A stretch of 7,672 bases of DNA from JACRBK01 sp964427955 (lineage in GTDB: Bacteria; Chloroflexota; Anaerolineae; Aggregatilineales; Aggregatilineaceae), in the NCBI GenBank assembly GCA_964427955.1, contig CAYRWY010000295.1:1-7672 (forward strand), given 5' to 3'. The notes beneath the pieces are model-generated. The model ran no database searches, was not told the origin of the DNA, and saw only the letters and a list, made by a program, of their open reading frames with translations. The translations under genes were made by a program, and so were the position numbers. Below, in pieces: positions 1 to 5,045 of the stretch (positions are counted from its first letter, which is position 1; every line of letters begins with the position of its first letter).

Positions 1-43
1 AAAGCGCGGGAACTCGAGCAGATGGGGTCGGACACGATCTGCA

Positions 44-853
44 TCAAGGATATGACACCTGCACGCCGGGCAGGCTGGCCAGTTCGTCCAGCGACTTGAA
101 CGGCACCGGCATCAGGGTGTACTGGATCGTGCCGTAGCTCAGCGCCTGCTCTATCGCCTCATAATCCGAGAAGTGCTGGTAGACGATCTCGTCCACGAAG
201 GGACCGTCGCGGAAATAGTCGGGATTGGCCCTCAGCGTGAGGTGATCGCCCTTCACCCATTCCTGAAAGCGGAACGGGCCGGTCCCAATCGGGGCGTCGT
301 TGGCGGGGTTGGTCGTCCAGTCGGTCCCGTCATAGAGGTGCCGAGGTAGGATATAGGTGCCGTACCACGCCAGGATCGCCAGCATGGGCGCGAAAGGCTC
401 GCTCAAGTGCAGGATGACCGTATAGGCGTCGGGAGTGTCGATGCGGTCGATGGACGTCAGGTCTTGCTGGACGACGCCCGCGCTGCGGATCTGCTGGAGC
501 GTCCACTGCACGTCCGCCGAGGAAAAGGGGGTGCCGTCGTGCCATTTCACGTCGTGGGCCAGGTGAAAAGTATAAGTCAGCCCGTCGGGCGCGATCTCCC
601 ACGAGGTCGCCAGGTCGGGAATGATGCGGTAATCGATGTCGAGCGTGATGAGCTTGTTGTAGATATTTTGGGCCAGGTTGAAGGCGTTATCGTCAAGTCG
701 CAGATCGGGGTTCAGCGTCGTGGGATCGTCGCGCAGCGCGACACGCAGCGTTTTTTGCTCGCGGGCGCGGCTTGTGCCGCTGGCTGGGATGATGGTGGTA
801 AGCAATAATAAAATCGCACACCAGGTCAGAATAGTAGGTCGGCGATAACCCAT
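44..853 (-). CDS. Exported ABC transporter substrate-binding protein, family 5 (peptide/oligopeptide type), C-terminally truncated
   Basis: This is the extracytoplasmic ligand-capturing subunit of an ABC importer of the SBP_bac_5 family (peptides, nickel or sugars; the substrate cannot be read from this fragment). Residues 1 to about 30 form a Sec signal peptide (charged MGYRR, a hydrophobic ILLLLTTIIPASG core) without a lipobox cysteine. The family signature follows: YNKLITLD with PDLATSWEIAPDGLTYTFHL (about 65-98), then VKWHDGTPFSSADV (102-115), and PIGTGPFRFQEWVKGD (188-203) followed by NPDYF. A GGAGG site (860-864) lies 6 nt before the ATG. The frame stops after 269 residues, although relatives normally exceed 500, so the second lobe is missing. 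Past the stop another frame stays open to the window edge with high third-position GC. This suggests a frameshift, or less likely a coupled second ORF. No permease or ATPase genes are visible. The family call is firm; intactness is doubtful. Confidence 0.88.
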   Translation of the reverse strand: MGYRRPTILTWCAILLLLTTIIPASGTSRAREQKTLRVALRDDPTTLNPDLRLDDNAFNLAQNIYNKLITLDIDYRIIPDLATSWEIAPDGLTYTFHLAHDVKWHDGTPFSSADVQWTLQQIRSAGVVQQDLTSIDRIDTPDAYTVILHLSEPFAPMLAILAWYGTYILPRHLYDGTDWTTNPANDAPIGTGPFRFQEWVKGDHLTLRANPDYFRDGPFVDEIVYQHFSDYEAIEQALSYGTIQYTLMPVPFKSLDELASLPGVQVSYP

Positions 854-859
854 CCTCCG

Positions 860-864
860 CCTCC
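860..864 (-). promoter_or_regulatory. Ribosome binding site of the substrate-binding protein gene
   Basis: GGAGG on the minus strand lies 6 nt upstream of the ATG at 851-853. A second GGAGG (854-858) directly abuts the start codon and is too close to act, so the upstream copy is the likely site. This fixes the start of the CDS. Confidence 0.75.
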
Positions 865-956
865 AGGGCTAGCAGCGTTTTCCCCCGATCTGCGTGAGTA
901 GCGACTAAGGCGAGTCAAGGCCAGCTACATCACAGTATGATCCTCCGCCTAACCAG

Positions 957-965
957 ATCATAGCA
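957..965 (-). promoter_or_regulatory. Extended -10 promoter for the substrate-binding protein gene
   Basis: The minus strand reads TGCTATGAT: a TATGAT hexamer (957-962) preceded by the extended -10 TG motif. The surroundings are the only strongly AT-rich stretch on the left side (about 960-1065). The -35 is weak (TTCTTT-like near 981-986), as is common with an extended -10. Transcription would start near 950, giving a leader of about 97 nt before the ATG at 853. The promoter sits between the TIR-HEAT gene and this gene, so the two are probably transcribed separately. Confidence 0.5.
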
Positions 966-1058
966 CACTTTTTTCATTTGAAAGAATGGTTAATATCATG
1001 CATTCGATCAAAATTCTGTCCGGATCTCTGGGATAATTAACTGTTCTATTAATGAATA

Positions 1059-2078
1059 TCAATCTAACCGATCCTGGTTGGTCGCGTGACGGCCCGCCGC
1101 TTCCAGCGCGTCAGGCGTGCCGATCTGGCGCAGAGCCGTGAGCGCCAGGCTCACCAGCGTTTCGTCTTCACTGTCCAGCGCCTCGATCAACCCTGGCACG
1201 GCGTCCGCGCTGCCGATCTGGCCCAGCGTGACGGCGGCGGTGCGCGGCGCGAACCAGCCTCCCAGGCCCAGCGCCGCGATCAGCCCCGGCACGGTGGCAG
1301 GCGTGGCGATCAGGCTCAGCGCCCAGACGGCGGCGCGTGGAATTGGGGGAGTTCCACGCACCATCGCCACCAGGTCCGGCACGGCGGCCTCCCCGAACCG
1401 GCTGACCGCCTGCGCTGCCGTGCGATTCACGTCCGTATCCGGATCGCGCAGCGCAGCCAGCAGTCCCGCCAGCGCCTCCGGATGGTTCAGCCGGGCCAGG
1501 ACGCTCACGGCGTCCAGCCGCACGGCGCGATAGACCGGGTGCTGCGCGGCCTGGGCCAGGGCGGCTCGCGCGGCAGGATGATCGATACCCGCCAGCGTCT
1601 CTACTGCGGCGCGGCGCGTCTCGGCCTGGCGCGCGTTCAAGCCGCGGACGGCTTCCGCTACGTCCGGTGGGGCGTCCGTCTCGACCGCGAAAGTGGCCCG
1701 TTGGTCCGCCCGCTCCCACAGCCGCCCCAGCAGTTCGTCCCAGGGCTGCGCCGGGGGGACGAAGTCGAGCGGATGCAGTGCCTCCAGGCGGGCCGGTAGA
1801 TCGGTCTCGGCCAGCACCACCGGGATCACGCCGATCCCCGCGCCGAGGGCATACGCCCACTCGTAGGTGATGACGGGTGATGTCCCGGACTCCGGCGTGA
1901 TCAGCGCGATCACCGCCAGGGCGTCGCCCAGCGCCCGGTCGATCCAGGGCGACCAGCTCTCCCCCGCGTGCGGGTCCGGGTTGACCATCACGGTAAAGCC
2001 CTGGTCTTCCAGGCGGCTGGAGAGCCTGTACGCGAAATCCGCCGTTTCGTGCCGGTAGGAAACAAAGACGTGAGCCAC
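1059..2078 (-). CDS. TIR-domain protein with C-terminal HEAT-like repeats
   Basis: A 339-residue soluble protein with no signal peptide. Residues 3 to about 125 are a TIR domain: box 1 VFVSYRHETADFAYRL, then a conserved G-E-S-W (39-42), and SPVITYEWAYALGAG followed by VIPVVL. Glu73 in TYEWAYAL occupies the position of the catalytic glutamate of NAD-cleaving TIR domains. Residues about 140-325 hold roughly six HEAT/PBS-lyase-like units of about 31 residues, with recurring PGLI-AL, AVPDLVAMV and ALxxIG patterns. The GTG start at 2076-2078 is chosen because AGGAG (2086-2090) lies 7 nt upstream and the TIR fold begins at once. An upstream in-frame extension to 2240 is Arg/Ser-rich, without domain character, and is excluded. 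TIR proteins in bacteria often act in anti-phage NAD depletion; here the HEAT part could be a sensor or oligomerisation scaffold. No known defence partner lies next to it, so a signalling role is also possible. Confidence 0.88.
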   Translation of the reverse strand: MAHVFVSYRHETADFAYRLSSRLEDQGFTVMVNPDPHAGESWSPWIDRALGDALAVIALITPESGTSPVITYEWAYALGAGIGVIPVVLAETDLPARLEALHPLDFVPPAQPWDELLGRLWERADQRATFAVETDAPPDVAEAVRGLNARQAETRRAAVETLAGIDHPAARAALAQAAQHPVYRAVRLDAVSVLARLNHPEALAGLLAALRDPDTDVNRTAAQAVSRFGEAAVPDLVAMVRGTPPIPRAAVWALSLIATPATVPGLIAALGLGGWFAPRTAAVTLGQIGSADAVPGLIEALDSEDETLVSLALTALRQIGTPDALEAAGRHATNQDRLD

Positions 2079-2085
2079 GCTGTCA

Positions 2086-2090
2086 CTCCT
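2086..2090 (-). promoter_or_regulatory. Ribosome binding site deciding the TIR-HEAT start
   Basis: AGGAG on the minus strand lies 7 nt upstream of the GTG at 2076-2078. It supports a start 54 codons downstream of the longest possible open frame, directly at the first strand of the TIR domain. Confidence 0.7.
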
Positions 2091-2105
2091 GCTGGTTGGC
2101 GCAGT

Positions 2106-2118
2106 GGTCAATTTGACC
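2106..2118. promoter_or_regulatory. Perfect 6-1-6 palindrome, candidate operator of the TIR-HEAT gene
   Basis: GGTCAA-T-TTGACC is a perfect inverted repeat with a 1-nt centre, 28-40 bp upstream of the GTG start of the TIR-HEAT gene, in the divergent spacer shared with the membrane protein gene at 2336. Its size and symmetry suit a dimeric helix-turn-helix regulator. A TTATAC-like -10 can be seen just upstream on the minus strand but has no good -35, so the promoter is unresolved. No regulator gene is present in the window. Confidence 0.4.
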
Positions 2119-2326
2119 CTGTGCATCCGTATAACTATCAACCGCCGGATGCGATGGGAGCAGAGGTGTATTCCCCTCGCCCTGTCACCTCTGCAAGGCG
2201 ACCCTCCCCGGCGGTCCTCACTTGAACGACAGTGTAGCACATTCCCCGCCCGACGCGGAACTTCTCGCGCCGCGCAACTTCCGTTCCCGGCCTGCGTAAT
2301 ACATAGCGAAGGATATCTACCAGACT

Positions 2327-2330
2327 GAGG
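2327..2330 (+). promoter_or_regulatory. Ribosome binding site of the membrane protein gene
   Basis: GAGG lies 5 nt upstream of the ATG at 2336. It supports this ATG over the in-frame ATG four codons later. Confidence 0.55.
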
Positions 2331-2335
2331 TTGCT

Positions 2336-2932
2336 ATGAGCGAGAACATGAATCCCTCGGATACAGCGCCTGCCGGGGACGCCAAGCCTAAGCGAAACGG
2401 TGCCGACCCGGTGCCGGGCATCAATGTGCGGGAACTGTACGCGGAGCGCAACTGGGCGGCCCTGGCCGGGCTGGGTCTGATCGGACTCGGCATCCTGATG
2501 GTGCTTCAAGATATGTTGAACCTGAACCTGAGCCTGTGGTCGCTGCTGCTGGGCGGTGTCGGAGCCTGGCTCGTGGCGGACGCCTGGCGGACCTACCAGC
2601 AAGCGGGCCGGACCTGGACCGACAACGCCCAACCGCGCCTGGTGATCGGAGCCGCGGCGCTGTTCGTCGCCGTGCTCAGCATCCTCCATCTGCCCTGGAC
2701 GTCGCTGTTTTTGATCGGCGTCGGCGGTTGGCTCGCGTACGACACCTGGCAGCGTCATCAGGCGCTCGGCCAGGTCTGGACCCGGCAGAATCGCAACCGG
2801 ATGTTCGTGGCGGCGGCGATGGGCCTGATGGGCCTGTTCGGGTTCATTCACTTGGGAGGCGCATGGCCGCTGCTGATCATCATCGGCGCGGTCATGATAC
2901 TGCGGCATAACCGGGGCGCTCGCTGTTGTTGA
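2336..2932 (+). CDS. Polytopic membrane protein with three tandem two-helix units (LiaI/LiaF-like membrane region)
   Basis: A 198-residue protein with a hydrophilic N-terminal tail (1 to about 38, Asp/Lys/Pro-rich) and about six hydrophobic segments near 41-58, 66-83, 101-118, 120-137, 155-171 and 174-189. The segments come as three hairpins. The link after hairpin 1 (GGVGAWLVADAWRTYQQAGRTW, residues about 73-94) closely resembles that after hairpin 2 (GVGGWLAYDTWQRHQALGQVW, about 128-148), so the protein seems to have arisen by internal duplication of a unit of about 55-60 residues. The spacing and Trp/Gly pattern recall the membrane part of LiaI/LiaF-type envelope-stress proteins, but no soluble LiaF domain is present and the assignment is tentative. 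The protein ends in a Cys-Cys pair. It has its own ribosome site and a strong terminator, so it is probably monocistronic, divergent from the TIR-HEAT gene. Molecular function is unknown. Confidence 0.82.
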   Translation: MSENMNPSDTAPAGDAKPKRNGADPVPGINVRELYAERNWAALAGLGLIGLGILMVLQDMLNLNLSLWSLLLGGVGAWLVADAWRTYQQAGRTWTDNAQPRLVIGAAALFVAVLSILHLPWTSLFLIGVGGWLAYDTWQRHQALGQVWTRQNRNRMFVAAAMGLMGLFGFIHLGGAWPLLIIIGAVMILRHNRGARCC

Positions 2933-2962
2933 GTGCGCCGGGGCCTCTTTCCCCCTACCTGT

Positions 2963-3003
2963 GGGCGGGGACTCCAACCCTACCGAGTCCCCGCCCTTTT
3001 TTT
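2963..3003 (+). terminator. Strong intrinsic terminator of the membrane protein gene
   Basis: GGGCGGGGACTC (2963-2974) pairs perfectly with GAGTCCCCGCCC (2985-2996) around a 10-nt loop, followed by seven T (2997-3003) on the plus strand. It begins 31 nt after the stop codon at 2932. The convergent hydrolase gene ends at 3006, so the hairpin also lies just past that gene, but the minus-strand side has no T-tract and termination in that direction should be poorer. Confidence 0.9.
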
Positions 3004-3005
3004 CG

Positions 3006-3791
3006 TCAGTCGCCCGCGGCAGTCGTCCAGTTCGGCCACTGGTAGCGGCGCTGCGCTGATTGGACGTAGCCCCCCACGGCCAGGAAGCGCGTCTCATCCT
3101 CGACCAGCATGGACCGGTCGATCAGGATCGGCCAGGTTTCCGCCACGAAACCCGTCCAGCGTTCGGCGGCAAGATCGAGCGCCGACGACGAAAAGTGGGT
3201 GGGGACGATCAGCCGGGGCTGCACCTGGTCCATCAGGTTGAAGCCCTTCATGTTTTTCAGGTCCATGTGGCTGTAGGAGTTGACGAACTGCGTGATGGCG
3301 ACGTCCACTTCGCCCAGCGTCTCCAGTTGTTCTTCCGTCAGTTCATCCTGCCCGATGTCGCCAAAGTGGACGATCCGCAGCCCGGCGACGTCGATGATGA
3401 AGAGGTAGTTGGTCGCCCCCTCTGCGGACAGCTCGTCCCCCGCGTTGTGGGCCGAGGGAAGGCTGACGATCTCGACGTCATCCTGGCTCAGATCGCCCGC
3501 CGCCATCGTCAATTTCTGCCCCGGAAACGAGTCCACGAACCGCTTGTTGTAGTGATCGGAATGGCCGTGCGTCGTGAGCAGGATGTCGTCTTCGGTGGGC
3601 GGCGCACTGAGCAAGCTAGCATTCGAGATGTCGATCAGCACCCGGACGCCCGCCGGGCTGATCAACTCGACCTGGGCGTTGTCCTCGTAATACAGCGTTA
3701 CCGCTCCTTCGTCGTCTGCCACGGCTCCCCCGGTCGCTGACACCAGCGCCAGCAGCAGGGTCGCTGCCAGTAGAAACCCGAAACGGTGCAT
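3006..3791 (-). CDS. Exported metallo-beta-lactamase-fold hydrolase
   Basis: A 261-residue secreted metal-dependent hydrolase of the MBL superfamily, UPF0173/Lactamase_B_3 type. Residues 1-25 are a Sec signal peptide (MHRF, then a Leu/Ala core) with an AVA-DD cleavage site. The metal-binding signature TTHGHSDH supplies His75, His77, Asp79 and His80; further likely ligands are His115 (SAHN), Asp145 (HFGDIG) and His199 (PTHFSS). The ATG at 3789-3791 is chosen because GGAGG (3799-3803) lies 7 nt upstream and the signal peptide starts there; eight upstream in-frame codons overlap this ribosome site and are excluded. The gene follows the deacetylase gene by 24 bp and is probably cotranscribed. Most members of this subgroup are cytoplasmic, so export is a notable feature. 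Substrate unknown; the partner gene suggests an envelope or extracellular one, by context only. Confidence 0.87.
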   Translation of the reverse strand: MHRFGFLLAATLLLALVSATGGAVADDEGAVTLYYEDNAQVELISPAGVRVLIDISNASLLSAPPTEDDILLTTHGHSDHYNKRFVDSFPGQKLTMAAGDLSQDDVEIVSLPSAHNAGDELSAEGATNYLFIIDVAGLRIVHFGDIGQDELTEEQLETLGEVDVAITQFVNSYSHMDLKNMKGFNLMDQVQPRLIVPTHFSSSALDLAAERWTGFVAETWPILIDRSMLVEDETRFLAVGGYVQSAQRRYQWPNWTTAAGD

Positions 3792-3798
3792 GATTGCT

Positions 3799-3803
3799 CC
3801 TCC
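3799..3803 (-). promoter_or_regulatory. Strong ribosome binding site of the exported MBL hydrolase gene
   Basis: GGAGG within GAGGAGGAG (3797-3805, minus strand) is 7 nt from the ATG at 3789-3791. It lies in the 24-bp gap after the deacetylase stop codon, so the second gene of the pair has its own strong initiation signal. Confidence 0.8.
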
Positions 3804-3815
3804 TCTAAACTTCAC

Positions 3816-4601
3816 TCATTCTCGCCAGGTGTTGATGATCCACGCCAGATCGTCCACGGTCGTGGTGTTGCGAATGCGCGCGCGGGACAGTTCCAATAAC
3901 TGGTCGCTGGTGAGGATCGTCCCGGCCTGCGTCGTCACGGCGGCGGCCAGACCGACCTGCTTCACCACGCGCAGCACGTCGTCGTTGTAGCGCCCGCTCG
4001 GATAGCAGAAGAACTGCGGGCGGACGCCGATCTCCGCCTCGATGGTCTGGACGCTGCCGAGCACCTGGTAGACCAGGCAGTCGTAATCGCAGTCTTCGGT
4101 CAGATCGGGATGGGAGCGGGTGTGGCTCTGGATCGACATGCCCCCCGCGGCCATTTCGCGCGCCTGGTCCCAGGTCAGGTAACCGGGCGTGCGCGCGTCG
4201 ATCCATTCCGTGACGACGAAAAATGTCCCGGTCATGCCGAAGGCTTGCAGCAGCGGGAAGGCGTGGGTATAGGCGTCCTCGTAGCCGTCATCGAAGGTCA
4301 GCACGACGGCCCGCTCCGGCAGCGGTGTCCCCTCGGTCAGCGCGCGCACCACGTCGTCCAGCGTGACGGTCACGTAGCCATTCTCGCGCAGCCAGCGCAA
4401 ATGCTCGCCAAACAATTCCGGGGAGACGGACAGGTCCAGGCGGTATTGGTCGGCGTCGGCAGGGGGAACGCTGATGTAGTGGTACATCAGGATCGGCAGG
4501 CGCAGACGGCGGCGGGTGGCGTCCGGGGCGGGACCGGCGCGAGCCGGGATCACCCCGGCGGCGAGCAGCAGGATCAGGAGCAGGGAGCAGCGTCGGATCA
4601 T
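3816..4601 (-). CDS. Exported polysaccharide deacetylase (NodB domain, carbohydrate esterase family 4)
   Basis: Removes acetyl groups from N-acetylated glycans outside the membrane; peptidoglycan, an exopolysaccharide or chitin-like glycans are all possible. With the ATG at 4599-4601 the protein has 261 residues and starts with a signal peptide (MIRRCSLLLILLLAAGVIPARAG). LPILMYHYIS is the usual opening of this subgroup. The catalytic motifs are present: TFDDG (about 102-106), HTRSH (about 160-164) and the RPQFFCYPSGRYN stretch carrying motif 3. The start is uncertain. An ATG at 4611-4613 adds four residues and a GTG at 4662-4664 lies inside a repeat; none has a Shine-Dalgarno sequence. A TTGACG-N17-TATGGT promoter would start transcription at about 4601, so leaderless translation from this ATG is preferred. 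First gene of a probable pair with the MBL hydrolase. Confidence 0.9.
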   Translation of the reverse strand: MIRRCSLLLILLLAAGVIPARAGPAPDATRRRLRLPILMYHYISVPPADADQYRLDLSVSPELFGEHLRWLRENGYVTVTLDDVVRALTEGTPLPERAVVLTFDDGYEDAYTHAFPLLQAFGMTGTFFVVTEWIDARTPGYLTWDQAREMAAGGMSIQSHTRSHPDLTEDCDYDCLVYQVLGSVQTIEAEIGVRPQFFCYPSGRYNDDVLRVVKQVGLAAAVTTQAGTILTSDQLLELSRARIRNTTTVDDLAWIINTWRE

Positions 4602-4608
4602 GGTGCCA

Positions 4609-4637
4609 ACCATAGCAGCGCGCCGCGAAATCGTCAA
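4609..4637 (-). promoter_or_regulatory. Sigma-70-type promoter of the deacetylase-hydrolase pair, predicted leaderless
   Basis: On the minus strand TTGACG (4632-4637) is separated by exactly 17 nt from TATGGT (4609-4614). The predicted start, six or seven bases past the -10, falls at 4601-4602, the A of the chosen ATG or the base before it. This agrees with the lack of any Shine-Dalgarno sequence before the deacetylase. The -35 lies one base from the left 24-bp repeat core (4639-4662). Confidence 0.45.
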
Positions 4638-4638
4638 A

Positions 4639-4662
4639 TGGGGGCGGGCAAAAAAATCCCCC
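4639..4662. repeat. Left copy of a 24/25-bp direct repeat
   Basis: A T-GGGGG-C-GGG-C block, seven A, then T-CCCCC. The same sequence with eight A recurs at 5021-5045. The block is partly self-complementary (GGGGG/CCCCC around an A-rich centre). On its right it is joined by two bases to TAGGCGTCAA (4665-4674), an arm that reappears inverted at 5011-5020. Confidence 0.8.
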
Positions 4663-4673
4663 ACTAGGCGTCA

Positions 4674-4841
4674 ACTTACTGATCCTTGCACAGATAGCTA
4701 AACTTTTGTCTGGGAGATTTACCTCACCCCTGACCCCTCTCCAAAGTTGGAGAGGGGAACAATCCCGTTTTCTCCCCTCTCCAGCTTGCCTGGGGAGGGG
4801 CTGGGGGTGGGGTTTAGATTTCAATGCAAGGATCAGTAAGT
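4674..4841. repeat. Palindromic repeat element A (17-bp perfect terminal inverted repeats, two internal hairpins)
   Basis: ACTTACTGATCCTTGCA (4674-4690) is the exact reverse complement of 4825-4841. Inside, CTAAAC (4698-4703) pairs with GTTTAG (4812-4817). CCTCACCCCTGACC next to hairpin 1 matches imperfectly the GGGGCTGGGGGTGGG arm (near 4797-4811). Two hairpins lie at the centre: 4734-4744 with 4747-4757, and 4774-4784 with 4790-4800 (one T-G wobble). The folded strand would be a long stem ending in two arms. Noncoding; CCTCACCCCT-type repeats are widespread in Chloroflexota genomes (general knowledge, not searched here). Confidence 0.85.
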
Positions 4842-4857
4842 GTCTGATCTCCTGTGA

Positions 4858-4977
4858 CCGGCCTCACCCCTAACCCCTCTCCATCAGAAAACGATGGAGA
4901 GGGGCATCACCGCCTCGTTTTTCTCCCCCTCTCCATTGGGCTTTTCGAATGGAGAGGGGGCCGGGGGGTGAGGCCGG
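4858..4977. repeat. Palindromic repeat element B (same family as A)
   Basis: The ends CCGGCCTCACCCC (from 4858) and GGGGTGAGGCCGG (to 4977) are inverted repeats, continuing imperfectly to the CTCTCCAT / ATGGAGAG blocks. Two internal hairpins are perfect: 4874-4885 with 4893-4904 (12 bp, 7-nt loop), and 4925-4937 with 4948-4960 (13 bp, 10-nt loop). The linker between the hairpins ends in CGTTTTTCT, as in element A (CGTTTTCT), so the two elements share one architecture while differing in loops and stem details. Confidence 0.85.
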
Positions 4978-5020
4978 GACAAAGCCGTGATGGCCTCACA
5001 AAACCTTAAATTGACGCCTA

Positions 5021-5045
5021 TGGGGGCGGGCAAAAAAAATCCCCC
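5021..5045. repeat. Right copy of the 24/25-bp direct repeat
   Basis: Same T-GGGGG-C-GGG-C, A-run, T-CCCCC block as 4639-4662, with eight A instead of seven. Here it is preceded directly by TTGACGCCTA (5011-5020). Its A-run and C-run form the T-tract and one stem flank of the terminator of the giant secreted protein gene. Confidence 0.8.

Larger units (their letters stand above)
4665..5020. repeat. Segment bounded by 10-bp terminal inverted repeats, flanked by the 24/25-bp direct repeats
   Basis: TAGGCGTCAA (4665-4674) and TTGACGCCTA (5011-5020) are perfect inverted repeats. With one base gap allowed, the match extends outward into the neighbouring CCCCCA/TGGGGG bases, for about 16 bp. The 356-bp segment between them contains two cloverleaf-like repeats and no ORF with coding character. 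The layout resembles a non-autonomous element with terminal inverted repeats and flanking duplications, but 24-25 bp would be an unusually long target duplication, so recombination between two palindromes is an alternative. Confidence 0.5.

Noticed and set aside
960..1060. Intrinsic terminator after the TIR-HEAT gene
   Set aside because: Only weak AT-rich stems of about 5 bp are visible with no T-tract after a stable hairpin.
1086..1799. 237-codon plus-strand open frame antisense to the TIR-HEAT gene
   Set aside because: Arg/Gln-rich translation without motifs, while the minus-strand frame has clear TIR and HEAT signatures.
2079..2240. 54-codon upstream extension of the TIR-HEAT reading frame
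   Set aside because: It is Arg/Ser/Cys-rich without domain character, has no ribosome site at its start and contains the palindrome at 2106-2118. AGGAG and GTG at 2076-2090 give a better start.
2231..2260. TGCTACACT as an extended -10 promoter of the TIR-HEAT gene on the minus strand
   Set aside because: The -10 is a poor match and the -35 (TTCCGC-like) is weak; not strong enough to annotate.
2138..3097. 319-codon open frame on the minus strand opposite the membrane protein gene
   Set aside because: Its composition (Gln/Arg/His-rich, no domains) is typical of an antisense shadow in GC-rich DNA, and it would run through the strong terminator at 2963-3003 and the end of the hydrolase gene.
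3060..3740. 226-codon plus-strand open frame antisense to the MBL hydrolase gene
   Set aside because: No recognisable motifs, and it opposes a gene with a complete HxHxDH signature and signal peptide.
4288..4824. 178-codon minus frame spanning the repeat region and the deacetylase start
   Set aside because: Its first part (KPHPQPLPRQAGEGRK) is the usual spurious translation of the CCCCTCTCC-type repeats, and the rest is out of frame with the deacetylase.
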